The notes under the pieces: generated by a model | What the model saw: the letters and a program-made list of their open reading frames with translations, nothing else | What the model was told of the DNA's origin: nothing | Database searches by the model: none | Part shown: in pieces, positions 46,205 through 58,210 of the stretch | Layout: each line of letters begins with the position of its first letter | Position numbering within the stretch: the first letter of the stretch is position 1 | Position numbers and translations under genes: made by a program | Assembly (NCBI GenBank): GCA_947462335.1 | Contig: OX381710.1 | Span: 67,325,795-67,389,794 of the forward strand | DNA: 64,000 bases | Direction: 5' to 3' | Origin: Harmothoe impar | Taxonomy: Eukaryota; Annelida; Polychaeta; Phyllodocida; Polynoidae

Positions 46205-46996
46205 CATATTTACACTTAGAGGGACCCATGGTGCCTCAAACTTCTGTTTGTCAGCATGAGGCACCAATACAGTGCCGGTGAGTAACTCACCGCGCTAGGT
46301 CGGTGCATCATGACAGCCGCGTTACATGGGCTGTATTCAAGCATCCTGATGACAAAAAGGCATACCGTATTCGACGTAATAAGCACCCCACCTGGAGAAA
46401 GCATTAATGTTTGCGATTTTGGAAGACAATTAAATTGTTTAATTCAAATAATGCCCTTAAAATAATTTCATATGCGCTTAGACGTTGAATACGGTATTGC
46501 ATAAAAGCCCTTTGCTGCCCTAAAGGATTCAGATCACTAGTTACCTAAACGAGCAACATAGACAATTATCTCACTAGTACCACACTCTCTTAGATCAGTT
46601 AGCCTTGAGTTCAATCACACTTATACTACACATATTACACTTACATACTATTGCTTTACATGAGATCACATTTATAATGTACATATTCCACATGTATTTC
46701 ATACATGTTTATAAATCAAGCTTTCTTTTAAATTAATTTCAGTATCTTGATTATAAATTGCTACTCACTAGATTGACATTATAACTGGGGATAGATAAAG
46801 CAAGAAGAACACACATATCTAACCCTTTGAGATTTTTGAAAATAAGCAAATTCATTTCCTGAAAAATTCTAAAATGCAAGCAGCAAGTCAGAAGCACCTA
46901 TACCTCATGGACTGTTTCATCCTCACTAGTAAGGATATAGAGATTAAATACAACTTAAATCAACAAAATAACATTATCTACAGCTGTGTGCAATAT
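46205..46996. other. Non-coding DNA between the two convergent genes
   Basis: It contains a hairpin-family member (46205-46370) and a MITE-like stretch with 'CCGTATTCGACGTAATAAGC' and its inverted partner (46374-46498). The remainder is AT-rich with no recognised features and presumably holds the ALG11 3' untranslated region. Confidence 0.5.
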
Positions 46997-49900
46997 CTAA
47001 GTTTCTTGGAAGGACTCTGCAGTAACTTCTAGGAAATTCTTCTCAAATTCCTCATCTGAGAACCGGCTAACAGACTCGCGAGCATTAGTCCTTATTGTGA
47101 GACTCTCCTCTGGGGACAGTTTAAATATGGCGTCGAGCGTCTCGGCGTAAGACTCAAGGGTGTCTGAGAGGAAGCCGGTGGTGTGACCGTTGTGTGGCGT
47201 CACGATGTCCAACTTGGGGCCGGCCGAGTCGTGCGCCAACGTCAACGTGCCCGCCGCCATCAACTCCACCACACCTGGGGGTAGAGGGATGGAGGTAAGT
47301 GTACGGCTGTTAGTGTGCGGCATTATGTCAATAAAAAAGGCACAGTATATTAAAGTACTAAAGGGTTAAGGGCATACCCGGTACTTATTGCCAATGGCTC
47401 ACAGAGATCAAAGGAATGTCTTAAACCAGCTGGAGATGATACAAGGTAATTGTACGAAAGTTTGTCAAAAGTTGAAATTTATCTTTGTGTAGTTCTAAAG
47501 ACTATATACTACAAAACTTATAATTTGAAGACCTGTTCACATAGAATGGCTACCAAATAATTTGGAATCCAATATTTATTATGGTCATTAAATTGTAAGT
47601 CACTAAATCATGACTTAATATTATATCAACCATTTGTAAGAAAATGAAGCAAAGTTACAACTAACTAATTGTTGAATCAAATCCATACCTATTCCAAAAT
47701 GTTCATCCCTCATGGTATGTAGTCCTACAGTGGCAGAGGCCATCAGATCCTTCAGTTCGTTAAACGACACGTTCAGTTTGAAGTCCACCCGCTCTGCGAT
47801 ACCAAGCTCCTCGGCCAGGGAGCGTAACTCACTAACCCGCTGTTTATCACCAGCGTTACGACAGCCCCCGACCAGCACTAGCCGGATGTCAGACTGCCGA
47901 CGGCCCATCTGGAGGAACCGGTGAAAACATCGCAACTGCAGAGGATGGTCCTTCTCAGGTCTGAACTGTGCCACAGACACAATGCTTTGAGTCCGGTTCC
48001 TGGATTTGTCGGTGAGTGGTAGCGCCAGGAACTCGGTGGTATCACAGGGTGGGTACACGATGTGGGTGCGGGCCGGGGCGCGCCATAGTTTGAGGATGTG
48101 TCCCTGCGTCCAGGTCGAGTTGACCATGATGACCTCGGCACATTTACCGGCCATGCCGTACGCCCAGGCAAACAGCCGGTAGTACAGCAACTTACCCTGA
48201 CTTAGAACAGGACTGCGCGAGATGAACCCAGCGTTGTTGTATGTGGTGGTGCGCTGAGCCACCCGCGACAACATGTCGGTGCTAATAGTCGGGTAGTGAG
48301 TATAGCACATCACGGGGCACCCCGCTATGTACCGGAACAGCGGCAGGGTAAACGCGTACCCCATAGAGTCTATGTAGACATCAGGGATGAACTTCATCAT
48401 GGCCTCCCAGCCCAGGAGGAGGGAGCCCAGGCTCTGACACAGCAGGGTGAAGTGGGGGTAGGGGGAGGCCTCCACCCAGGGCCGCCGGGTCAGGTAGACA
48501 AAGTGCACCGGGCGGGGCAGCACGATGTTAAAGCGCTGCTTGGCACGCGCCGTGATCTCCTCACCGGTGGCGTCTGTGTCCCCCGTGTACACCACGCACT
48601 CCACGTGGGGGTACCTGCACGGTCAAGACATACACGCATTACATTCACATTCAAGTTTTACAGTTCTATTTGGCAATAGTCTACCCTCACTTCCTCGGAA
48701 CATTAATTACCTCGAGCCCCTCATTTCCTCCGACAACTAGGCTTATCGGTTACATTATATTTGGACTGCTTTCTTCAGATAATTTGCTTCCTCCGACATT
48801 TTTCCTTGCATTTTCCAAATTCGAGGAAGTGAGAGCTGACTATATACATCCCATTTGGGTTGGGAATTCTAGACAGAGCCTAGATAGATGCAATGTATTA
48901 TTATCAATCGATTTCTATGTTGAACCTAATATTCCTAAATACAACAATGTATTCACAAATTCCACTAGGGTTGCACGGCAGTAATCATATTAAAGTGCGA
49001 TGTCTCAGGGTAGTGCTTTAATGCGCTATGCTAACGTTATAGCAATAAATTGTCTTTGCAGACCTTAGTTTAGGGCTCTTAATTTTATATTGAAGTTGCA
49101 CTTCACAACATGATTCGACATTTCCAAAAAATCTAGCGTGTGATCCTAATCACAAAAGACTCAGGGTGTGAGTGTATGTATAGTGTGTGTGTATAGTGTA
49201 TGTGTATGGTGTGTGTGTACACTGTGTGTGTGTATGGTGTGTGTGTATGGTGTGTGTGGGTATGGTGTGTGTGTATAGTGTATGTGTATGGTGTGTGTGT
49301 AGAGGCCCTTTAGAAAATCGACGGACACAGGAAAATCGGGAACAATTTCGTCCACACATCTCTTCTCATGCAATCTTGGTCTGACAAAAAACGTCTTACC
49401 TTGCTAAAAATCAGATATCCCATAGGTTTAACACTGAATGCCGAAATCGACGAAATGTCTACAGCAGTACTTTGATGTTTGTCTACAGGCACGAAAAAAT
49501 GACCTTTTTTGGACAGGTCTACTTTGAGATAGAATTTCAGATAGAACCAATGGACAGAAACTGTTGGGGTTTGTTGCACTGGAACAGAAAACACTTCAAT
49601 TGTATGTGTGCATCACAGCATTATCGAATATTGTTTTTTTCTGTGAAAAATATTGATTTACTTTTTTCCCCACAGACCAGTGGAAAGCGTCTCACAGAGG
49701 CGTCGCATAAGACTCTGGGAGCAGTAGCTCCGAGTCAATAAATCTACAGGCATCAACAATAAATCCTATGATATCTCTAAATCAGAAAGAAAGCTTACTT
49801 TTTGTAGAGTGCCTTTATGGCGACCCACAAGACGCGTTCCCCGCCTCCGCCGGCGTTACAGTAAGGGTGGAAGAAGCCGACGAGCAGCGGCCAGCGTCCG

Positions 49901-52900
49901 TCCGGGCGGCGGGCGTGGAGGTGCGGGAGGAGGTCCTTCTTACGGAACCTGACCCACATGGTGAGGGCCAGCAGCGACACAAACACCCCGGTACTCCCCA
50001 TGAGCAGCACCGCGAGTAGACCCGGCCCCTGCAGCACCATCCTCACCACCCGCTCCACCAGGAGCAGGACACCTGCCGTGGTAGCTAGCACCGCCCCTGT
50101 CTGCCTGTAACAGGGGTAGAATACATACTGTATTGGACATAACAAACCTACAGTGCACTTGACAAACACTCTTCTTGTAGCTAAGAGTTTAATTGGGTTA
50201 AGAACTAATGTTTTGGTTTTTCATTAATATTTGCTGCCAAAGAATGTGTACATTTATGAGGGTATCGGCACGTGCAATTACGACCAATGGTGATTATACG
50301 ATCTACTAAATACACATGTACCGGTACCAAAAGTACTACTCAATGTAAAAGTAACAGTCTGATTTACTTAGCAGCGATAGTACTGTTTTGATTTGATTTC
50401 GGTTTTAGCAGGTAGGAATTTATTTTCCTAACGAAAGCTCTTTTTGGAAATTTGAGAAAGTTCATTCGTTATAAATGCATGCCTTGGGAACAATACATTA
50501 GATGTTCGCACAACTGGAGGGGTGGCAAAGAAATGCCCACTTCACTTGGTACATACGTTACTCGACATAATAAGGGACTTCACACTTTTAGAGATTCTTT
50601 AGACAAGAAAGACTAAATTTCTCACAATTTTTAGGACAATAAAACTTGTATGTACGGTACAAGCTTTATTACGTCGAACACGGTACATCTATTATTCTGA
50701 TCAAATTTAGCTTTATAATATTTAACTGCATTTAATACCATATAGTTATCCTCGTTATTGGCCTAGATAGCTAGACTATACTCTGGTTTTCAAATTTCGG
50801 TAGATGTTTTACAGTAATTCATCAGCTTAAAAGATTTCCTTCTCAGATGCAACCACATATCCCACCTTGCATTGAAACTCAAACTCCGTAAAGAGAATAT
50901 TATTCAGTATTTTGATCAAAAATAAATGCAACTGAAAGGATAATACACCCTGTCGGACGTCATAAACAATAGATAATCCAACAAGCTACTAACACGTGAT
51001 TTATCTTATCAGTTTATTCAGTAAATTACTAATGCGTACATTTTGATGTTGTAAGGCCACTCTATTATAAATAATTATTTTCTGATGCAAAGCAATAGGG
51101 GTTGATCCCTAAAATCAACGCTGCTGAGTGTCATTCCATATCATTGTTGACTGTAATAATGAAAGCTAGTAATATTCATCTGTGATACAATCAAGACGTG
51201 ATACACTGAATGAAGCTGTGATACATTTATACAACGATGGACAAGATTTACTGTACTTTTAATGTGGTCAATAAATGATTAAAACCCTTCCAAAAAAAAA
51301 GTAATCCTGTTTCTACCTGTAAAACGAGTACAGATGGTCAGTCAAATGTTACAAAACATCACAAGTAACAATGAGAAACAATGTTTTGAGGGAGTGGCTT
51401 AAGATATGAATCAGATATTACTGTACACGAATGTTAAAGGCCCAGCGCCCATATATTATATAGGGCTGAGTACCTGTCCTGACTGCACTCTGACTGTTAC
51501 TGGACGTGCAGTAAGATCTGCGGGTTTAAGTGACAACATAGCATCATGCACTATAAAATTCAATGAACAGTTATTTTCAAAAAGTATGTGCATATCAGTA
51601 TTTGAACATCCTCTATTTCATAATAGCTTGTTTTACATTTCTACACATCATTGGAAACAGATGGAACTGCAATCCATACCAGAACACAACGGGCATGATA
51701 AAAATCCGGTCAGAGCAAGGAGTAACTTATATACAGAGTACAAAACTTAACTTTAATAAAATAAGGGCAAAAAGAAAAGTAGTCTCATTGTTTCCCCCCC
51801 TTTAGAGTTCATACTGTCCTATGGGTTTAGTGCAAGCTGTGTGTATTGCCCAGGTAGGGAGAGCTGGAGGTAGCCACATTGCTCGTGGACGACTGGAAAC
51901 TTTGTGTCTGACAAGCGAGCGCAGAGAGCGACTCACAGACCTCCTGTGTGTAGTCATGGTCGTGACTCTGTGTGTGGTCAGGGAGGGATGTGTGGCCGTG
52001 TGTGTGGTGTGTGTGGAAGGTGGGTTGGTGATGGTTCGCTGTAGATATGTTAGGTGCATGTGTGTGGTAGGTGGGCTGGTGTCGGTCGGCTGTAGACGTG
52101 CTCGGTGAGTTAGTGTGGTAGACCGGTTCAGGTGTAGACGTGCTCGGTGTCTCAGTGACGGGGACGGTCACGTAGGGTTCTGAGACGGTCACGCTGTGGG
52201 CCACGTTAAGGTGACCCTCAGAATAAGACGTCTCTGACAGGGGCAGCTCTGCTGAGTTGTCACGGTTACAGTTAAGGAGCGTCGTGACATCTTCAAAGGC
52301 TGACAGCGGCTGCTGGTAGGACGCGATCTTAGCGTGCTCCATGGCCATATCATAGCTATGTTTTACCGCCTCAGTCGCCACAACATTGGTAGTGTAGTTG
52401 TCCAGAGGTTCAAAAGGCTGCGACTTGGAGCTCATATGTTGTGCCATAATCTTCATGGATTTGTCGCCCTTTGCACCATCAACCTTAGCCTTTTTGCGCA
52501 TAGCATCAGCCACGATACGCTGCACTGTGAACCCTAACTCACGCCGGGCGCGGCAGATCCCCTCCATTGCGTGTCTGTTTTCTGTTATGGAGGCAGGGAG
52601 GGGTTCAATGCCCAGGGCCCAGTTGGCGATGAGGCCCTCGTTGTTGAGTCCGTCCAACCACTCGGCCTCCATGGAGCCTTTAGTAGACAGCAGCTTACTG
52701 GTCCGCGCCTGTTCCCACAACGTCTCCTCCGCCCGACTCAGACATAGTTCTGGCATCGGTGCTGGTGTCGGGTAGGTGTCGGCGGCCATGTCTGGGGTTA
52801 CCGTGGTGATGTAGGACAGACTGGAAGAGGCTGATGCAGGTAGGTGCCGGGGGTTGTACAGGGTGGTCGGAGCCAGAGCTATGGAGCGAGCAAAGTCCAG

Positions 52901-55900
52901 AGAGGCAGGGGGGATGGCCATGGGCACATATGTGTCACACATGTTGATTGTTCCTACCGCCGCACTAGTTTCATCATTATTAAGTTGACCGGCTTTTCCA
53001 CCCTGTGTCAAAAATCAAAAATCAAATATGAGAATCGGAATATCAATTCAGAGATGCCGCTGAGTTATCGACAAAAAGTAGGAATTCTTTAAAAGTAGAA
53101 CAATTTGCATCTCTGCCAATTGTCTTTTGTCAGAAACTTATATTACATGTTATATATTTGTTTCAAGAGAAGGTATCTCAATCTGAATATTTTGCAGAAA
53201 ACAACAGACTTCCAGATAAATCTGATTATACAATGTATTAAAGGCATATGTTAATGTCAACTCACTGGACGCCTCTTGACAGGACCCGTGATGCCGAGGC
53301 TTTTCCTCATCTTCTGCCTTGCCCTGCTCGCAGCTCGATGAATGCTGGAGACGCTTACATTCAGCTTGGCTATATCCACCCCCTCTGTAACCCTCTGTGT
53401 TATGTCAACCATTCTACTTTCACCATCAGTCGTTGCAGCCTCTTTTACTGCTGCTCGGAGTGTCGCCCGGTGCAAGATGGTAGGATCACCTGGATGGTTA
53501 TGCTTCTTTTTTGAAGGAATGAATTTTTCCCCGTTTGGAGGCTGCGTCACGGTGACGTAACATTTGATCTTGGTGGTGCGCTTACTGCATATCCATATTG
53601 TGCCAGATGAACTGGTCCTCCTCCTCGTGTATGTGTATCCCTTCTTGTCTACCAGCAAGTCACCGCTCCGCTTCGACCCAGCTACGACAATCTGTAATAT
53701 GGAGAAAGTGGTGGCATATAAATGCTGCTTAGCTTTAAGAAATGCCAATGTCACATACCACTAAGGAAAACCCCATGTTCCTAGTGTGACCTAAAAATTA
53801 TGTTGGATATGTTGATTTAAATCACGAATAGTATTTGCAATTTCGGTAAATATCGGTACTCATGATGCCATCTATCTTGCGTCTGCATGAATCAATGAAT
53901 GAATATATATTCTACTGAATGTCTGATCAAGGCAAATAGTGATTCAGTTTCAGGAGTGCCCTTTTCATTCAATGCTTTTATATTGTGGTAATCATGGTCG
54001 TTGATTTACTCACCTGGAAATCCTTCTCTGGAATTTTATCTTTATTCTTTCTTGCTCGATAGGCTGATTTCTTGAGGTTAGCATAGGACAATGGCTCACC
54101 GTCCAGCTGGTAAGACTCTAGCGTTCGTCTGGCGATCTCTGAAGTTGAGCTTGCGCCGTCTGCGTTTGCTTCTTTCTTGATGATGGCACGAACTGAAGAG
54201 CGGAGTGCAGATGTGGGATCACCGGGATGAGAGTGGGGTGTGTCACCACGCTTGTAAGCACCAGTCAAAATGATATGGGTCACCCGCCCATAGCAATGTT
54301 GGGAGCGACTGCTACACACCCAGTTTATATTTTTCGCGCTTTCTGACCGCTTTGTATATGAATAGCCAAGACTGTCCACTAAAAGGTCTGCACCCTTCTT
54401 TGTGCCACCTTCGATGATCTGCAAGAGACAATGAACAGCATATTCATGATCATACATATAGAGAGCTAACTTGACAGGCCACAACTGGCACAAGTCTACA
54501 CCTCAGACTGATACTATTTAAAATCACCAGAATGAAGACACCGGTCGTACTGGATACGAAAATGTTTGGCAGTGTTTAACAAGTCTTACAGCTATAAATG
54601 GCAAAGAAAAAAACGATATAGGCAGTCCTATTTAGGGGGCCATTCAAATATTATGTAACACAAAATCTAGTTTTTTAATTTTTTTATCTGCCCCCCCCCC
54701 CCAATAAACCTTTTTTTCCCTTTTAATTGGAGTATTTTAATATAAGGGAGTGCTCATTTTTTAACAACAGAGGGGGGTGGTGGATTTGGGGGGGGGGGAG
54801 GTCAAATATTTTGAACCCCTCTTGAAAAAAATTCAACCTGTTTTGAGGGAAAAAGCCTGCGCGTTACTATGCTACAAAGGGGCGCAAAGCGCACGATTTT
54901 CGGCCTGCCGGGGGGGGGGGGTAAAAAATGTGCGCGCTCCACGCAAAATCTCACTGCCCTCCCCCCTGTTGTTTAAAAATGAGCACTCCCTAAGGGAGTG
55001 ATCATTTATTATCAACAGGGGGGGGGGCAAAAAAAATTGGACCCCTTGACCGGGGGGGGGGGGGCAAAAAAATTTGGATCCCTCTTGGGGGGGGGGGGGG
55101 GCAAAAAAAATTTAACCTGTTTTGAGCCAAAAAGCCCACGCCTTACTATGCTTCAAAGGGCCCGCGCGCGAGCCGATTTTCGACCCTAAGGGGGGGGGGT
55201 AAAAAATGTTGACCCCTTGACCGGGGGGGGGGTAAAAAATTTTGCACGCTCCGCGCGGAAACCCACCGACCCCCCCCCCTGTTGTTAAAAAATGATCACT
55301 CCCTAAGTAATTGTATTACCGGTAGTAGGCCATGGTACATACGTTTTGATAGATATTTTTGAAACCGTATGATAATGGCGTAACGCCCCCTTTAGGCTTG
55401 TATCATGAGTATGACTATGAGTATGTGTACCAGGTACCGGTACCGGCACACACTATTGAATGGTCCAATTGTCATTGGACCAATGCGATGCACCGTGGAC
55501 ATTTAGCACCAAGGTCCAAGCGTCTGCCGGTCTGGCTAGAGCGAGGCTGGGGCAGCCGCATAATAATTACTAATTTACTTGTTTGAGGTTGGTAAATAAA
55601 TCTACATAAAAGGAAACAACTTACTTGGTAAGTGATTGGTTTTGTTATCCCTGTAACTTGAACTTCAGGTTGTTGATTCAGCTCGGCGTCTGGTACAGTG
55701 CTGTCTTCTTGTTCAACGATACTGTTGCTAGCATTTTCCAACTCGTTTCTCTCCTCCACCCAAGCCTGCGCCATTTTGGACGTTTTGTCCAGACCGTTTT
55801 AGCTCAGGGAACCTGAACTCTATATCTCCGTTCCCCTCCGTAATAGAGTTCAGGAAACCAGCAGTTTGAGAGTGGAGGAATGGGTGCGCGCACGTGCTTG

Positions 55901-56609
55901 CCCGCACATTTTCGGCCATAAATACTCGGATTTTCTTTATTTTTTTAACTGCGTTGGATAGCCTGACATTTTTTCTTTAACCTAGCAAAATTTCAGATTT
56001 TTCTAAGCCCTAAAAGTGTATCAAAAACGAAATTTAAAAGGCCACCCCCCCTTCGCCACCAGACATGAGAGTGATGGCCACCTGCGCGCCCCCAATCCTC
56101 CACTCCCAATTCGCTGGTTTCCTGAACTCTATTGCGGAGGGGAACGGAGATATAGAGTTCAGGTTCCCTGAGCTAGACCGTTTGGGCTCGTTCGTTATCA
56201 GCTTCAAGCACGTTTAAAATTGCTCAATTGTCTCGGTGCGACGATCCAAATGAAGAAAGAAGTTGTCCAAACTACTTCTCATCGAATAACCAAGCTGTCA
56301 GAATAATTTTGGCGCTGGATTTTCCTATAATAAGGATCGGTACATAGCGTCCGCGACCGGTCTGGTGCAGAGCGACCGCAACTGACGCAACGGTGCCCGA
56401 AATTGACTTTCAAGATGACAGTTCCGACACGCCAAAACTGTAAACCTGTCGGGAAATACAAACATATCTCCCCAAAAAGAGATGCAGGGGCAATCTTACA
56501 TGGGTAAACTCTTTATCTAAACAATATATGACATTTGTAATTATCATAGAGTAAATAAATACTGTTTTGTTTACCTGACAAAACCTACGATTCGCCTAAT
56601 CATCGCCAT
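46997..56609 (-). CDS. ALG11: GDP-Man:Man3GlcNAc2-PP-dolichol alpha-1,2-mannosyltransferase
   Basis: Exons 50104-49799, 48614-47689 and 47274-46997 are secure. The proposed first exon 56609-56575 encodes [11 protein letters not shown] and ends in phase 2, exactly completing an Arg before Gln-Thr-Gly; it is an inference. The total is 514 codons plus stop (human 492). The enzyme adds the fourth and fifth mannoses to the lipid-linked N-glycan precursor on the cytosolic face of the ER. Visible features: an N-terminal hydrophobic anchor ([19 protein letters not shown]), the [15 protein letters not shown] motif, [33 protein letters not shown] donor-domain sequence, GGCRN, and the GT-B retaining EX7E motif (EHFGIGVVE). 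All are as in animal ALG11. Without exon 1 the protein would lack a proper start. Confidence 0.9.
49165..49305. repeat. TG-rich microsatellite
   Basis: Imperfect GTGTGTGTATGGTGTGTGTG runs lie in ALG11 intron 2. Overlying frames encode only Thr/His or Val/Cys repeats. Confidence 0.85.
50105..51751. other. ALG11 intron 1, proximal part
   Basis: No exon with acceptable borders was found on either strand. A region near 50540-50690 has inverted blocks (TACGTTACTCGACATAATAA and TTATTACGTCGAACACGGTA) suggesting a decayed MITE. Confidence 0.4.
51752..51757 (-). terminator. Polyadenylation signal of the FLYWCH gene
   Basis: ATTAAA on the minus strand about 70 bases past the stop codon at 51827. Confidence 0.5.
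51827..55774 (-). CDS. Two-FLYWCH zinc-finger protein, four exons
   Basis: Exons 55774-55625, 54418-54014, 53691-53266 and 53002-51827 all join in phase 0 with GT/AG borders: 718 codons plus stop. Exon 1 (residues 1-50) is an acidic lead-in. Exons 2 and 3 each hold one FLYWCH finger ([21 protein letters not shown] and [21 protein letters not shown]) followed by a helical region with [13 protein letters not shown] and [14 protein letters not shown] segments. Exon 4 (residues 328-718) has no recognised domain and ends in a Ser/Thr- and His-rich tail. FLYWCH fingers are DNA- or protein-binding and occur with Mutator-type transposons. No transposase domain is present, so this may be a host gene of transposon ancestry. 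Nuclear location is inferred. Confidence 0.85.
54746..54990. mobile_element. PIF/Harbinger-like MITE, first of an abutting pair
   Basis: GGGAGTGCTCATTTTTTAAC start and inverted end, with TAA at 54743-54745 and 54991-54993. Confidence 0.65.
54994..55303. mobile_element. PIF/Harbinger-like MITE, second of an abutting pair
   Basis: It starts GGGAGTGATCATTTATTATC immediately after the TAA that ends the first element, and is followed by another TAA (55304-55306). It has the same orientation and interior blocks but is clearly diverged from its neighbour. Both lie in intron 1 of the FLYWCH gene. Confidence 0.65.
55800..56175. mobile_element. hAT-like MITE with 8-bp target duplication in the FLYWCH 5' leader
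   Basis: The termini TAGCTCAGGGAACCTGAACT are perfect inverted repeats, and the inverted similarity extends about 100 bases. GACCGTTT occurs directly on both sides (55792-55799, 56176-56183). The interior (TGGATAGCCTGACATTTT, TCAAAAACGAAATTTAAAAG) recurs in a half copy at 57355-57545. It begins about 18 bases upstream of the FLYWCH start codon. Confidence 0.7.
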
Positions 56610-57133
56610 TTTGTTCCGCGAAGCTATGGACACGTGGTTAGAGCTCCGTCAGTGTATGGTTTAGATTCCTAATGTTTTCAGGAATGATTAAATAATATAC
56701 ATACACGCACAAAATTATGTGGGTTAAGTACTTCTTATAAATATATATGTATCAATATCTTATTTCATCATTAGAAAGAAGTCGAAATGAGGAGGACAGT
56801 TGGTGAAATATGACTTTGAAGGTGAGGGGTTCACAATCCAAATTTCTCCTTTGGGTGCCCACTTAATGACCTATTTTCTCATTTCCGGTTTGTATATCAC
56901 TTCCTGTTTTCGTTCCTGATTGGAAAAGTAATCGTGACAGCTCTCACTCGTATTTTTGGCACTGAAATGATACATTGGACAGCAACCTACAACAAATATC
57001 GGTAAGTTATTCATGTGAGTACTTGTGTTGCTGAGGGACAAATGACAACCTAATATTTTACAGGTTGATCATGGCGGGAGAAGGAAACAAGACATAGATC
57101 TAATCACTATATTTTTGAACAGTTTTACTAGAG

Positions 57134-57350
57134 GGAGTGATAATTTTTTAACAACGGGGGGGGGGGGGGGGGGGGTCGTGGGTTTTTTACACCTACCCTT
57201 AGGGTAGAAAATTGGGGCGTGCGCGGGCCCTTTGAAGCATAGTAACGCGCAGGCCTTTTGGCTCAAAACAGGTTTAAAAATGTTTGCCCCCCCCCCTCGG
57301 TCAAGGAGTCCACATTTTTTGCCCCCCCCCCCCCGGTCGAGGGGCCTTTA
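57134..57350. mobile_element. Truncated GGGAGTG-type MITE
   Basis: The left end GGGAGTGATAATTTTTTAAC and the GAAGCATAGTAACGCGCAGG block are present. The right end is missing and runs directly into the half copy of the hAT-like element at 57355. Confidence 0.5.
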
Positions 57351-57557
57351 TTTTTTTTACTGCGCTGGATAGCCTGACATTTTCTCTTTAAACTAGAAAA
57401 GTTTCAGATTTTTCTTAGCCCTCAAAGTGTATCAAAAGCACAATTTAAAAGGCCATCCCCCCTTCGCCGCCAGACACGAGAGTGATGGCCACCTGCTCAC
57501 CTCCATTCCTCCACTCTCAAAGCGCTGGTTTCCTGAACTATTACGGAGGCACTGTCC

Positions 57558-57783
57558 TTCAAGCCACTCAACGTCTTTTATCAGCATATCCAATTCTATC
57601 TCTGAACCGGTTAATTTCTTGTCTTGTTGGCATAGTTGTCATCGTCCTGGATCATCGTCTGTTGGAAATTGCTGCACTCAGAGCTGTCACAGTCCATGCC
57701 CGTTTCGGCAAGATACTCGGGGCCCAGCGTGTACTCCAGGATCTCCTGTTCTGAACACAGGGTCTGTTGGTCCAACTGGAGCC
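57558..57783 (-). pseudogene. Exon-like coding remnant with a 5-bp duplication frameshift
   Basis: After an acceptor-like TTACAG, the minus strand encodes FWLQLDQQTLCSEQEILEYT and continues with acidic, codon-like sequence to a TAA. An ACAAG tandem duplication just before that stop shifts the frame. The other frame then continues as coding-like sequence (EIELDMLIKDVEWLEGQ). The family is not recognised. It adjoins the half hAT-like element at 57545. Confidence 0.4.
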
Positions 57784-58011
57784 AAAACTGTAATCGTAGC
57801 CTACATAGGGGGGGGGGGGGGCAAAAAAAGGTCGACCCTCAGTAGGGAGACCCGTCACCTGGGACAGGGGAGAACTGGGACATTGTGTCTTCTGCCCACA
57901 ATCAATAATTTGGATGGATAACTATTGATTTCATGCAGATAAAGACAAGGGACTGACTCCTGCTTCCATCGTGACAAGGAAGGCGCCAACTAGTGCCTCT
58001 ACATGGGTCCC

Positions 58012-58210
58012 CAACTATTTGGCCGTGTCGCCGTGTCGATCTTTAGCAAAACGGCCGTGTCACCGTGTCGATTTTTATCTGTATAGAATATACTAGTTAC
58101 TTTTAAACAAGTCTGTGTCCGTCGATTTTTAAAAGGGCCGTGTCGCCCGTGTCGATTTTTAAAACGGCCGTGTCGCCGTGTCGCCCGTGTCGATTTTTAC
58201 CCCATGTAGA
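58012..58210. repeat. Diverged TCGA repeat family member
   Basis: Units 'GGCCGTGTCGCCGTGTCGAT' repeat between two inverted TCTACATGGG / CCCATGTAGA edges. Similar edges bound 62883-63060. Confidence 0.65.

Noticed and set aside
48296..48679. 127-codon plus-strand frame
   Set aside because: It is the antisense of ALG11 exon 3, whose minus-strand frame is clearly conserved.
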